Positions 50,373 to 61,029 of a DNA stretch of 64,000 nt are shown in pieces. The notes beneath the pieces are model-generated. The model had not been told where the DNA came from, did not search any database, and saw only the letters and a program-made list of their open reading frames with translations. Each line of letters opens with the position of its first letter. Position 1 is the stretch's first letter. The translations under genes and the position numbers were made by a program. Source of the DNA: Coenobita brevimanus (Eukaryota > Arthropoda > Malacostraca > Decapoda > Coenobitidae); contig CM064712.1 in NCBI GenBank assembly GCA_032717465.1, positions 23,857,581 through 23,921,580 of the forward strand. Reading direction: 5' to 3'.

Positions 50373-50769
50373 TCCAAACTTACATCATCATTAGAACTAC
50401 GCTATTTTTTTTTTTTTTATCTTAGCATCAGTTTTGGAGCCGTAGCTTGACCAGAATCACCTCTACCTCCTAACATCCTAACATTGCTATTATAATCAAC
50501 TGTTATTAAACCACATCTGTAATAGAACGCGTTTGCTTCCCAACATGGTAATTAGAACCACATTTGCTTCCTAACGTCATTGTTGGCTGCATTCGGGTCA
50601 GAAGACGCCATATTATTGCCAACATCATTTCCACTGTTTTAATTAGGCTGGTGACGTCAAAAAGGCAGGCAGAGGAAAGAGAGGAAGCAGGTGGAGGGTG
50701 TGGGGAGGAAGGAGGGATGGGGAGGGGTACAAGGGAGGAACGGGAGAATGGGGGATAGGCCTATTGGTA

Positions 50770-50777
50770 ATGTGAGA

Positions 50778-50808
<31 letters not shown>

Positions 50809-50934
50809 CAAATGAATGTGGGAAATCAACAGTTCCGCCATTCCATTTATAATTGGGGATAATCACGCCAAGTAAGTTAGATGGGAGACTTGTGGGAAAA
50901 ATGTGGGAGAGGGATTAGTGGTGATAGGAGGCTG

Positions 50935-50983
<49 letters not shown>

Positions 50984-50984
50984 T
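50770..50984. repeat. Two GA microsatellites
   Basis: GA runs at 50773-50808 and 50937-50982, with single T or AA interruptions. The preceding 50670-50755 is G/A-rich. Confidence 0.93.
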
Positions 50985-51000
50985 GTAACTGAAGGGAGTT

Positions 51001-51096
51001 TTAACCCATTCATTACGATGACGTCTCTATACCTTTACTGATAACGACAATCAGTATTATCCAGCATGGGAAAGATCTCTCGTAGTGAACGGGTAT
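51001..51096. mobile_element. TTAA MITE-like element, 96 bp
   Basis: Left end TTAACCCATTCATTACGATG, right end CTCGTAGTGAACGGGTATC. The right TTAA has mutated to TATC. Confidence 0.55.
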
Positions 51097-51139
51097 CAAA
51101 CACTCTCCATTAACACATTCAAGGTCGCATCCTTAGTGG

Positions 51140-51325
51140 CGATGGGTATTTCTTAACACCCATTCCTAAGTGATTTATGCTGCACGTTATTTTGACCTCA
51201 ATATTTTCTTGTACATGAATCGTATCGATGAAGACTACATAGATATTTAACACTTGTTCCTAAGTGATTTATGCTGCACATTATTTTGACCAGTATTTTC
51301 TAGTATATGACTCGAGTTAATAAAG
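51140..51325 (-). repeat. Dispersed repeat family 2, two tandem copies
   Basis: CATTCCTAAGTGATTTATGC and TGTTCCTAAGTGATTTATGC at 51162 and 51253, each followed by TGCAC-TTATTTTGAC and a CTTGTA/CTAGTATATGA phrase. Period is about 91 bp. Reverse-complement relatives are at 52440 and 57030. Confidence 0.7.
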
Positions 51326-51596
51326 ACTATGTAGGCACCAAAGACGTATCCATTATCTCATTGGTACTGCTCTGGACCATTCTATTCAGCTTTGTGAACA
51401 CCTTTCGTTGTGAGGCTGTTGACTCTCTTAGGATCCTGTGAGTCACCTGCAGCTGAGCATGTGGTGTGGCTGCAGGTGCTGTGAAACGTGTATAATGGAC
51501 CGCCAGAGGGAAGCCATGAAGTGACTGGGGGGGAAGGGGGAAGTTAATAGATAGTGGGGAAAATACAGAGAGATTCAAAAGACGTTTACCTGGTGA

Positions 51597-52050
51597 CAGA
51601 TTCCCACGTGGTTATCACAACAGATTCCCACGTGGTTATCACAACAGATTCCCACATGGTTATCACAACAGATTCCCACATGGTTATCACAACAGATTCC
51701 CACATGGTTATCACAACAGATTCCCACGTGGTTATCACAACAGATTCCCACATGGTTATCACAACAGATTCCCACATGGTTATCACAACAGATTCCCACA
51801 TGGTTATCACAACAGATTCCCACGTGGTTATCACAACAGATTCCCACGTGGTTATCACAACAGATTCCCACGTGGTTATCACAACAGATTCCCACGTGGT
51901 TATCACAACAGATTCCCACGTGGTTATCACAACAGATTCCCACGTGGTTATCACAACAGATTCCCACATGGTTATCACAACAGATTCCCACGTGGTTATC
52001 ACAACTGATTCCCACATGGTTATCACAACAGATTCCCACGTGGTTATCCT
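51597..52050. repeat. 24-bp minisatellite, 19 copies, with CACGTG core
   Basis: Unit AGATTCCCACGTGGTTATCA followed by CAAC. Eleven copies have CACGTG and eight CACATG at the same place; one copy reads CTGATT for CAGATT. The array keeps a frame open in every copy (8-residue TDSHVVIT on plus; two open frames on minus), because 24 is a multiple of 3. The plus-strand frame has no ATG start at its left edge, so I do not call it coding. Confidence 0.98.
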
Positions 52051-52084
52051 ATCGCAGCGTGGCATAAAGTCGACTGAGAATTAA

Positions 52085-52330
52085 CCTATCAGCCTACCCT
52101 AAACTAACAACCTGCTCTGACCTCACACCATCCTCCCTAACCTGATGTGACCTAACCTAACCTGATCTATCTTACCTAACCTAGCAGTTACACCTGATAA
52201 TGAAACCTACCCTGACCTAACCTACCTCAGCTTAAACTGAACTATCGCACTTCCCTACCCACCTACCCACCTACCCACCTACCCAGCCTAACTAAACCTA
52301 TCTCCTGCCTTATACATAACCTACTAATCA
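52085..52330. repeat. Degenerate CCTAA-rich cluster
   Basis: Repeated TGACCTAACCTAACCTGATC-type phrases and an (ACCTACCC)4 run at 52256-52288. CCTAA is the complement of the arthropod telomere pentamer TTAGG. Confidence 0.7.
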
Positions 52331-52439
52331 GCCAGTATATGTTAAAGTGTTTTACGATATTTTGCAGCAGCTCTTGCTAAGCGAATTATTCAGTTCATAC
52401 ATCCCATCTTGCTCAAGTATTTATTGATGGTTAATTTCA

Positions 52440-52555
52440 ATATAAAACAATAAAAGAATCATACGAGAAAATGTCAAGGTGTTGTATTATGCAAAACACC
52501 TCAGGAAAAGATGGTACGAAGCCTCCTGTGCCACTTAGATTATGGTGGTAAACCC
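52440..52555 (+). repeat. Dispersed repeat family 2, copy
   Basis: GAGAAAATGTCAAGGTGTTG, TATTATGCAAAACACC, AAAGATGGTACGAAGCCTCC and CCACTTAGATTATGGTGGT match the copy at 57030-57152 (ACGAAGCCTGCAATACCACT followed by GAGATTATGGTG). Confidence 0.7.
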
Positions 52556-52705
52556 TAACCTGATATGACCTAACCTACCCCAGTCATCTTTGCTCTTACC
52601 TAACCCAACCATAATTCACCTAACCCAAGCCAAATAGACTTACCCATGTACCCTAACCTTAACCTAACCCAGGCACCTTTAATCTAATCTAACCCAACCA
52701 AACAA
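52545..52705. repeat. Second degenerate CCTAA-rich cluster
   Basis: CCTAACCTGATATGACCTAA, TTACCTAACCCAACC and CTAACCTTAACCTAACCC phrases, same strand sense as 52085-52330, separated by unique sequence and a family 2 repeat. Confidence 0.65.
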
Positions 52706-53061
52706 CCCACACCCGCCTCTCTACCTCTACCTCCCCCCTGCACCCTCGGGGTTGCCAGACATTTGCATTTTACATTAGTCAGCCACTCCCCCTGCGGCTC
52801 CATGAGAGTGGCGGAGTGGTGGAGTGGGTTGGAGTGGGGCTGGAGAGGGGTAGGAGGGGGAAGTGGGGAGGGGAATGGGCAGGGTAGGGTATATTAACGT
52901 GGGAGTAGTTGGGGGAGGGAGGTGATGACGAATGTAAAGGGAAGACAGAAACGAGGACTAGTAACGATAAGCTTATAAACAAATCCAAGATACCTGTATT
53001 AACATCCTCAGGCTCCTACATTCACTAAGCTGAATAATATCTTCTGTTAGCTGAAGCAAGA

Positions 53062-53062
<1 letters not shown>

Positions 53063-53093
<31 letters not shown>
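53063..53093. repeat. GA microsatellite
   Basis: (GA)15; preceded at 52998-53060 by a partial TTAA-family core (TTAACATCCTCAGGCTCCTA, GCTGAATAATATCTTCTG). Confidence 0.9.
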
Positions 53094-53096
<3 letters not shown>

Positions 53097-53467
53097 AAAT
53101 TATGCGGACGTAAAGAGAACATTTATGAGAGAGGAGGAAGACATTTGGAAGGATGAGAGAGGACGGCAAGGAAAATAAATGCAAGAAGAGAAAAATAGAC
53201 CTGTACGACTGGGATGCAGGTCAGAGAAACACGAATGAAAATAAATAAAAACTCAAAAATTATTTAAAGACTGGTACGATAATGCAAGAAGGGGAAACGT
53301 GGTAAGGATTTGTGATAAAATGAAAGTGCCGAAGATATAACTGACTCCTACCTGAATGCTATAAACAGCTATGTACCCAGACAAAATGCAAAACTTAAAT
53401 AAGAACAAGATTACAGGTGAGAGGAAAACAGAAAATACAATTAACTGAAGACGGTCGCTGAAGACAA

Positions 53468-53469
<2 letters not shown>

Positions 53470-53508
<39 letters not shown>
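53470..53508. repeat. (GA)19 microsatellite
   Basis: Perfect GA run. Confidence 0.97.
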
Positions 53509-53510
<2 letters not shown>

Positions 53511-53624
53511 TTATGACTGGCATAACCAATAGATATGGCGACTTTAAATAAAAATAAAAGCCCAAATGAAAACAAAGAAAAGAAAAAAAAAGTGGCGAAA
53601 TGACAGCACAATAAGCAAAAATAA

Positions 53625-53704
53625 TTAATCTCTTCAGTACGATAACTCATTATTTGCCAGAAGAATTTGTTCAGCTCGGGCAAGGCATGTAGAAGTAAAG
53701 GGTA
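53625..53704. mobile_element. TTAA MITE-like element, 80 bp
   Basis: Left end TTAATCTCTTCAGTACGATA, right end CATGTAGAAGTAAAGGGTA. The right TTAA is lost. Confidence 0.4.
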
Positions 53705-54010
53705 CAGTCTTCATTATCGAGTCTGAATATAGAAGAAACAATTGAAGGAACGAAATCATTAAAAAGGTAAGGAAAGTAACTAAAAGATTAGATTATAAAG
53801 AACGTAATTAAAAAATAATTTAACCGGGAGAAAAAAAAAGAAGGAACAGTGTAAATAACGAAATGAAACTTAAGAAATGGAAATGAAACTAAAGAGACAT
53901 CAACTTTGTAATATTAATGTGAAACATACTGAGGGGATGACGTAATGGATCCATGTAAATGACACCCGGAAAATAATATCTGTAGCGGAGGTTAGGAGAA
54001 CAGAAAGGTG
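53705..54010. other. No gene or repeat recognised
   Basis: A-rich mixed sequence. Confidence 0.4.
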
Positions 54011-54014
54011 CACC

Positions 54015-54360
54015 GCTGTCCCATTCCACCCATACTGACAGCTTCCTGTTCTGACAGCTCTCCATTCCGACAGCTCCCTGTTCTGACTGCTCCCCATTCT
54101 TACAGTTCCCCATTTTGACAACTTCCTATTCTGACAGTTCCCCATTCTGATAACTTACTATTCTGAGTTACCGATTCTGACAGGTGCTGCATCCTGATGA
54201 CTCCCAGTTCCGACATTTCCTGATTCTGGCAGCTCCCGATCCTAATAGCTTAAAATTCTGACAGCTCTGACATTCTGACAGGCAACAGTCTTCATTTCCA
54301 TGATTCTGATAATCCTTTCATCCATAACACCCCAATTTTGACAGCCTCTTAATCTGACAA
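54015..54360. repeat. Degenerate 17-20 bp minisatellite
   Basis: Around eighteen units of the type ATTCTGACAGCTCCCC, each CTGACA/CTGATA core separated by C/T-rich sequence. The best-preserved stretch is 54045-54150; units become irregular to the right. No frame is kept because unit length varies. Confidence 0.85.
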
Positions 54361-55380
54361 GTACTTAATCGTACAGTAAAATGTACATAATTTATTTGAC
54401 CTTGAAATTCAACTTACTAATTCCTCAGGCTGTCTGTTCGCACTGCATCAACTCACCTGAAATGGAAACAGATGTGTATATTAGACACACAAGTACTCTG
54501 ATAGCATTATACATAAACAGTAAACAGTATTCTAGCCATATCAATACATACTCATAATCGAATTGCCAGTCATCAATGACTTGCCACGCTAAAGAACGCC
54601 TTCCTAACCATCCGCCCCTCTCAAAAATAGTCATTTTATTCCTTTCACAATGAAAGGTCTCCACATAGCTGACGAAACTGTGTGGTGGTATCAAGCACGT
54701 AATAGAGAGAACATCGTACTAAACGAGGGAAACCGTTCGCCACGTAAGAATAATAATAAAATGTCTATCCATCACACAATCACGTAGCGCCACCAGTTTA
54801 CCATCATACATTAGTACCACCACAGCAGCACCAAGATCAACCAGTAATTCCTATTTCTTCTCCAGCATTGTACTGTATACCTCGTTTTTGTTTTTCCCTA
54901 ACCTGACAAGGATCCCTCATCTCATTCACCTCGGTTGACGGTCAGGTGTTGTCATATTGGAAGTTTGATTTAACTAGTAACCAGGGACCCACTTCTTCCT
55001 CGTAACAAAAGCTCTTTGAATTTCCTGCTTCTACGAGTTTAGTATTAAGTTAGATTGGCTGACTTTGTTCAGATGAAAACAAGCCCAGTATAATTATGCA
55101 TTTCGCCAACAAACTACCTTTTAACCTATTCACCCTAACGATGTACAGTTGTACAAAACCACTGTACGGCTTTATCTACATCCACTTCCCCAGCCACAGT
55201 AGCATCAAGATCAACCAACCATTGATCTGTATCTTCATCTCACTGAGGCTATTCTTATCACCTGTCACCTTGTTATTTTTAAGTAGTTGACTGGCTATGT
55301 CTGCTTACCTGTCAGTCAATTAGGTTACTTATAATTAGTCACCTGTTTCGCTGTCCATCTACCAATCAGTGTATTTATCC
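54361..55380. other. No gene recognised
   Basis: Mixed sequence of about 1 kb. AGCANCAAGATCAACCA occurs at 54829 and 55200, a short shared phrase. Confidence 0.4.
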
Positions 55381-55383
55381 GTC

Positions 55384-55440
55384 GCTATCTATATATCTAT
55401 CTGTCTGTCTATGTGTCTGTCTATCTGTCCGTGTATCTAT
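55384..55440. repeat. CTAT/CTGT tetranucleotide repeat
   Basis: Degenerate (CTAT/CTGT)n run. Confidence 0.85.
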
Positions 55441-55640
55441 GCCCATATGTATGTACTGACAACCGTGAACCAAATATGCTCCTGGCATTTCATCCTAATA
55501 TCTTCATCCAGCCAGCCAGCCAGCCATCATTCAATTCATTAATGTACAGTAAATCACATAGGTTAAGCTTACAGATACGTAAATATGTTAAAAAGTATAT
55601 CTGTCTATCTTTCTATCTATGTAATATTTTACACTCCAAA

Positions 55641-55977
55641 GCACAAGTGGTGACCGAGTGGTAATAAGTAGTCTGCTGTCCGAAAGGACGCGAGTTCGAT
55701 CCCCTCTCTGGACAGGCTACTGTTTAATTATCTGAATTTCGTTAAAGCAGACTTGACTGCTGCCACAACACCAAACGATCTGTCATAAAAACACCCCCAT
55801 TAATACAAGTGTACCAGTTCGGAATGAGACAGTCCCAGCATGTATTAAAAATGGGCGGTAGGTAGCAGCGCCAAAGTGGTGACATATAAGGAGTGTGTGA
55901 CTGGTAGGACGTGGGGCCCTCAGGGAACGAACTGTTGAGCCTAAGTCCACAGTGACACACAGAAAAATAAAAGAGAT
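55641..55977 (+). mobile_element. tRNA-derived SINE (family A), copy 2
   Basis: A box GTGACCGAGTGGTAA (55650 region) and B box GAGTTCGATCC (55692-55702). The body matches copy 1: CTGAATTTCGTTAAAGCAGA against TTGAATTTCACTAAAGCAGA, GTCATAAAAACACCCCC, GAGACAGTCCCAGCATGTA, GCGCCAAAGTGGTGACAT, with an A-rich tail. Divergence is substantial, so insertion was long ago. Confidence 0.85.
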
Positions 55978-56048
55978 TCTATTCTTTTTAATAAGCCAGT
56001 CTCTATAACAATGCCGTCAGACTTACATTTTATTTACTTGAATCAACC

Positions 56049-56135
56049 ACAAATGTTAACCAGCCTGCTTTTTAACTGACTCCACAGCATCAACAGCATC
56101 AACCACCTGTACCTGTTTCAGCCAATCACGCTTGT
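56049..56135. repeat. Direct repeat, left copy (about 90 bp)
   Basis: ACAAATGTTAACCAGCCTGC, then ATCAACCACCTGT and GTTTCAGCCAATCAC. The identical 20-mer and similar flanks recur 621 bp to the right. Confidence 0.85.
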
Positions 56136-56669
56136 CAGTTTTGTAATTTATAAAGTCGTAGCCGAGCTGTAGCAGATAGTAATTTAATTAGTAGGAGATA
56201 ACCTCGGTTCACTTCTAGTCGATGACGGGAGAAGATAAAGATGAGTCTGGGGTTGATTGTAGTTTTATTCGCTTCAAAAGGGAAAGCTCAAGATTAACAC
56301 AAGAGCGTTATGCTAGCTAACTTCTCACAGCCCACCGTGCTCCCCCCTTCTTGCTCTCTCCTCTCCAGCCTCCTAATTCTTTGTCTTCTCCTCTGTCCTT
56401 CCCTATATAAGATCTTCCATCACGTGGGCTATACTGTCGTCGAAATGTTCTAGAAGCCTGTGTGTGTGTGTTTGTGTGTGTGTGGTAACTTTCCTATCAG
56501 GCGTCACGAGGCGCAAACTGGCATTCCTCAGAGGGATTTTGCAAACACCATTTCCTCCAGGGCCTAACATATGACTTTCATTTAACCTCTACAATACCTA
56601 TGTATGTTTTATGATATTGTAGAGTCCTGACACGCTGATGGTCCTGCTCTCTGTTTACTGTAACCATCC
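56136..56669. other. Unassigned, with short GT repeat
   Basis: Contains a 25-bp GT run near 56460-56485 with one TTT interruption. No gene recognised. Confidence 0.45.
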
Positions 56670-56750
56670 ACAAATGTTAACCAGCCTGCACTTGAACTTG
56701 CTTCGCAGTACCACCTGAATCAACCACCTGTGCCAGTTTCAGGTAATCAC
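56670..56750. repeat. Direct repeat, right copy (about 80 bp)
   Basis: ACAAATGTTAACCAGCCTGC identical to 56049-56068, then AATCAACCACCTGTGCCAGT and TTTCAGGTAATCACCCTG matching the left copy. Confidence 0.85.
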
Positions 56751-57029
56751 CCTGATGGCCCTCCACTCTGATCACCCGCCACTCTACTATCCGGTCAGTT
56801 CTGCCTACTAGTATACTGACCACCTGTTGATCTGATAATATTTCCCTCTGACACCTGCTGATATATATACCCTCCTGATAAACGCTGCTCTGATGCTTCC
56901 GTATTACCATCGACCTCACTGATTTTCTACCAATCCTAAAAAACTCATCATTAACTAACAAATGACTAATAATTCACAAATAACCTTCACTAATATACAT
57001 CTTTCTCAGCATCCTCTTGAATGATATTG

Positions 57030-57152
57030 ATGCAGACTATTTCAGTTAAATAATGTATAGGATACAAGAGAATGTTAAGGTGTAATAAGCAGCATAAATA
57101 GCTAAGGAAGAGGTGTCACGAAGCCTGCAATACCACTGAGATTATGGTGCTC
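57030..57152 (+). repeat. Dispersed repeat family 2, copy
   Basis: ATACAAGAGAATGTTAAGGT, AGCAGCATAAATAGCTAAGG, AAGAGGTGTCACGAAGCCTG and ACCACTGAGATTATGGTG. This is the longest copy and the best guide to the consensus. Confidence 0.7.
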
Positions 57153-57900
57153 AGATATAGCAGCAAAACAGGCTTTATCAGTGCGCTCAGACACCCGTAT
57201 ATACAACATTCTGACGTCCCTCACATCCAGCACATCAACAAGACAGCCAGTTAGATACACACATATTATTACCGAACTGCGTAACCATCACATACAGACA
57301 CATGCACTGCCCCATACAACCCTCTCAACACCCCTACACTCACCCACTTATACTGCGTTTACACATCTTTTACTTCACATATACGTTCGTTCCTCTTGAC
57401 GTTCTGTATTTCAAGGTTCTGACATTCAGTTCTGCAGCACTCAAGACATCCACTTTTACTCCTCATGCATACCATTCCTTCAAGCACAACACTCAGATAT
57501 AAACACAACTCCAGAACAAGAAGTGGCAAGGTTATTATGGTCAGAAACACCCCAGGACCCGTACTTACAACCTTCGCTAAGCTTATTTTTTGTATTATAA
57601 GATTGCTTGTTCGCGGTATTATCCTGACTCATCTTACAGTCAAAACCACAATAAAACTAGACTGAATAATAACGTGGTAAACATGACCATGCAAAGTAAT
57701 TTCAAATATTTTAGTATTTTAGTGACTCTATTACCGTAAGAACAACATCAGGATATTTTATAACTACGTGCTTAGGTCAGATCAACACGCACATTATCCC
57801 CGATGGCAGTAAACACGACACACACACACATCCACTCCACATAAAGGCTGTGCTGCTGTGAGTCGTTCCCCTCGCTGGATGGGGGTCGTAGAGGCGTTGA
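57153..57900. other. No gene recognised
   Basis: Mixed sequence. The region immediately left of the minisatellite (57772-57900) continues the minus-strand Thr-rich frame with a non-repetitive end. Confidence 0.4.
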
Positions 57901-59547
57901 TTGTGCTGGGGTGAGGGTGATGGCGGTGGTGATGACTGTGGTGAGGTTGGTGGTGGTATGGCTGGTTGTGGTGATGGTTGTGGTGGGGTTGGTGGTGGTA
58001 TCGCTGGTTGTGGTGGGGTTGGTGGTGGTATCGCTGGTTGTGGTGATGGTTGTGGTGGGGTTGGTGGTGGTATGGCTGGTTGTGGTGGGGTTGGTGGTGT
58101 TATGGCTGGGTGTGGTGGGGTTGGTGGTGGTATGGCTGGTTGTGGTGGGGTTGGTGGTGGTATGGCTGGTTGTGGTGGGGTTGGTGGTGGTATGGCTGGT
58201 TGTGGTGGGGTTGGTGGTGATGGTTGTGGTGGGGTTGGTGGTGGTATAGCTGGTTGTGGTGGGGTTGGTGGTGGTATCGCTGGTTGTGGTGGGGTTGGTG
58301 GTGGTATGGCTGGTTGTGGTGGGGTTGGTGGTGGTATCGCTGGTTGTGGTGATGGTTGTGGTGGGGTTGGTGGTGGTATGGCTGGTTGTGGTGGGGTTGG
58401 TGGTGTTATGGCTGGGTGTGGTGTGGTTGGTGGTGGTATGGCTGGTTGTGGTGGGGTTGGTGGTGGTATAGCTGGTTGTGGTGGGGTTGGTGGTGGTATA
58501 GCTGGTTGTGGTGGGGTTGGTGGTGGCATCGCTGGTTGTGGTGGGGTTGGTGGTGATGGTTGTGGTGGGGTTGGTGGTGGTATAGCTGGTTGTGGTGGGG
58601 TTGGTGGTGTTATGGCTGGTTGTGGTGGGGCTAGTGGTGGCATCGCTGGTTGTGGTGGGGTTGGTGGTGGTATCGCTGGTTGTGGTGGGGTTGGTGGTGG
58701 TATCGCTGGTTGTGGTGATGGTTGTGGTGGGGTTGGTGGTGGTATGGCTGGTTGTGGTGGGGTTGGTGGTGTTATGGCTGGGTGTGGTGTGGTTGGTGGT
58801 GGTATGGCTGGTTGTGGTGGGGTTGGTGGTGGTATAGCTGGTTGTGGTGGGGTTGGTGGTGGTATAGCTGGTTGTGGTGGGGTTGGTGGTGGCATCGCTG
58901 GTTGTGGTGGGGTTGGTGGTGATGGTTGTGGTGGGGTTGGTGGTGGTATAGCTGGTTGTGGTGGGGTTGGTGGTGTTATGGCTGGTTGTGGTGGGGCTAG
59001 TGGTGGCATCGCTGGTTGTGGTGGGGTTGGTGGTGGTATCGCTGGTTGTGGTGGGGTTGGTGGTGGTATAGCTGGTTGTGGTGGGGTTGGTGGTGTTATG
59101 GCTGGTTGTGGTGGGGCTAGTGGTGGCATCGCTGGTTGTGGTGGGGTTGGTGGTGGTATGGCTGGTTGTGGTGGGGTTGGTGGTGGTATAGCTGGGTGTG
59201 GTGGGGTTGGTGGTGGCATAGCTGGTTGTGGTGGGGTTGGTGGTGGCATAGCTGGTTGTGGTGGGGCTAGTGGTGGCATCGCTGGTTGTGGTGGGGTTGG
59301 TGGTGGTATAGCTGGTTGTGGTGGGGTTGGTGGTGGTATAGCTGGTTGTGGTGGGGTTGGTGGTGGTATAGCTGGTTGTGGTGGGGTTGGTGGTGGTATA
59401 GCTGGTTGTGGTGGGGTTGGTGGTGGCATCGCTGGTTGTGGTGGGGTTGGTGGTGGTATCGATGGGTGTGGTGGGGTTGGTGGTGGTGGAAAAGTTTAGT
59501 GTTTTTTTTTTCTTTTTATACACTAGGACTGATTGTGGTGGTGGTCA
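57772..59547 (-). CDS. Thr/Pro-rich repeat frame, mucin-like if translated
   Basis: On the minus strand, one frame is open from after the TGA at 59545-59547 to the stop at 57772. It reads KKKKKTLNFS, then about fifty copies of a 10-residue TTNPTTTSYT-type repeat (variants SHT, SDA, SYA), then a non-repetitive end with SSEGNDSQQHSLYVEW and CVVFTAIGDNVRVDLT. Such Thr/Ser/Pro repeats are what O-glycosylated mucin domains look like. Against coding: there is no ATG at the left, no signal peptide, and another minus-strand frame (PPPTPPQPAI repeats) and a plus-strand Gly-rich frame are also open. It could at best be an internal exon. Confidence 0.2.
57905..59495. repeat. 30-bp minisatellite, about 50 units, with 366-bp higher-order repeat
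   Basis: Unit GGTTGTGGTGGGGTTGGTGG followed by TGGTATAGCT (30 bp), with variants TATGGCT, TATCGCT, GGCATCGCT, a GTTATGGCT form, a GGGGCTAGTGG form, and shortened 18-24 bp units carrying GATGGTTGTGG. A block at about 58336-58701 is repeated almost exactly at about 58702-59067, offset 366 bp. All units keep length multiples of 3 or 6, so frames remain open on both strands. Confidence 0.97.
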
Positions 59548-59830
59548 TTGTGGTTGGATGTTGTTAGATTGGGCATGGGGGCTGGTGTGAAGGATTGTGG
59601 CGAAGGGTTGAAGCGGTGTGAATATTTTGGTGGTGGTTGTAACTTTGGCCATGGCAGAAGGTTTGGTTAACTGCGGGATAAGTTCGGGGAAAGGTGAGAG
59701 TGGTGTGAAATCATTGGTAATCGTGGTGGCTTTACCCGTAGTCAGGGTGAGTGTGGTAGAGCTGGTGTTAGTGGCGAGAACTGTGGTATGATAGAAAGCG
59801 GTTAGATTGATGGACTGTGATGAGAGGCAG
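59545..59830 (-). other. Thr-rich frame upstream of the minisatellite
   Basis: In the same minus-strand frame, just before the TGA, the sequence reads LATNTSSTTLTLTTGKATTI and shows a protein-level duplication: TTITNDFTPLSPFPELI and TTTTKIFTPLQPFATIL. It lies outside the 30-bp array and is not a simple repeat. It may be degraded minisatellite flank or part of the same putative Thr-rich exon. Confidence 0.25.
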
Positions 59831-59910
59831 GAGTAAGGATTGATGTAGTCAATTATGGGCAGCCGTGTGTGTGTGTGTGTTTTTTTTTTTTTTTCAGTAT
59901 AATGAGGTTG

Positions 59911-60069
<159 letters not shown>

Positions 60070-60073
<4 letters not shown>

Positions 60074-60580
60074 GGGAGTTCTAGCACATATTTGCATAAC
60101 TCAGCGTGGTAAATAAACTGAAATGTATATATTTGTTTTTAAATCCAGTGTGAGTGAAGAATTTGAAAATCTTCTTCCCTTTAGAATGGTGTGTCTTTCT
60201 TAAACTGAATTAAACTCTTGTGTCAGTATAAGAAATTTAATAAACTAGGCATAATCATACAATTCTACATAAGCCTCCCTGTACTCTGCCCTTCCCCCTC
60301 CCCCGCTGTCGCCTCTCTATTGACATTAACCAATATCTCCTAAAAATACACGAAACCATTTGACATTATTGGCCTTTAGGGATTTTAATTAAACTGATTT
60401 CGAAGAAGCCTCATGACTTGACCAGAATTGCACTGTGATGGTAAATAGAGATGTTGCACTGTTGTACGAAAATGCTGTGTTGGTCTGGCGTTCAGTGATT
60501 GTGTATGCTGTGTTAGGTCTTTATTATCCTCCCAGCATCGGATAGGCTTCTCGACCCGAAGGAGTTAGATTTAGCCTTCA
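60070..60580. other. No gene or repeat recognised
   Basis: Mixed AT-leaning sequence. Confidence 0.4.
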
Positions 60581-60680
60581 TTAATCCACTGAACACAATA
60601 ATCCATTCCTAAGTTTGATAAAGTAATTTGAAAATAACAAAGATTAAGTAAAACGCACGCCACTGGATTCAAGGGGTCAA
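60581..60680. mobile_element. TTAA MITE-like element, 100 bp (weak)
   Basis: Left edge TTAATCCACTGAACAC, right end CACTGGATTCAAGGGGTCAA. The reverse complement of the right end, TTGACCCCTTGAATCCAGTG, matches TTAACCCCTTCAATCCAGGG at 1241 at 16 of 20 positions. Confidence 0.4.
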
Positions 60681-61027
60681 TTGGTAGTAAATAAACCCTA
60701 TCGTTTTTTACTGATTGTGACTGGATTGTTCTGATGAAACAGATAAGTCAGGTGTTCTGTAGTCATTGTACTGGTGTGGTATAATTTATCCAGATTTCCC
60801 AAACCGGTCAGACTGGTGGAATAAGTTGTTTTCCCTCCATAAGCCATCTCAGCCTCAGTGATCCACGTGTTGTTGATAGGCATAAATTAGCCTTCTTTTA
60901 TACAGGCACCGATTTATTTCTTCGCCACTACAAGGCCACAAATTAGGGTAAAGTTGTGTGGGTGAATCATAAAGTAAAATAAGCCAGAGGTGATGGTGCA
61001 AGATCAGTGAAGGCAGAATCCAAACAG

Positions 61028-61029
<2 letters not shown>
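60681..61029. other. No gene recognised
   Basis: Mixed sequence leading into the CA array. Confidence 0.4.

Noticed and set aside
51597..52050. CRISPR array
   Set aside because: The 24-bp units are directly adjacent with no unique spacers, and the genome is eukaryotic.
51554..52084. 176-codon plus-strand frame with TDSHVVIT repeats as a protein gene
   Set aside because: The 24-bp unit keeps any frame open; there is no ATG at the left edge, and two minus-strand frames are equally open.
57901..59499. Plus-strand Gly-rich frame (GGVGGGIAGC repeats) as a glycine-rich protein
   Set aside because: It is the complement of the Thr/Pro frame in the same minisatellite; no start, no signal peptide, Cys/Gly pattern dictated by the DNA unit.
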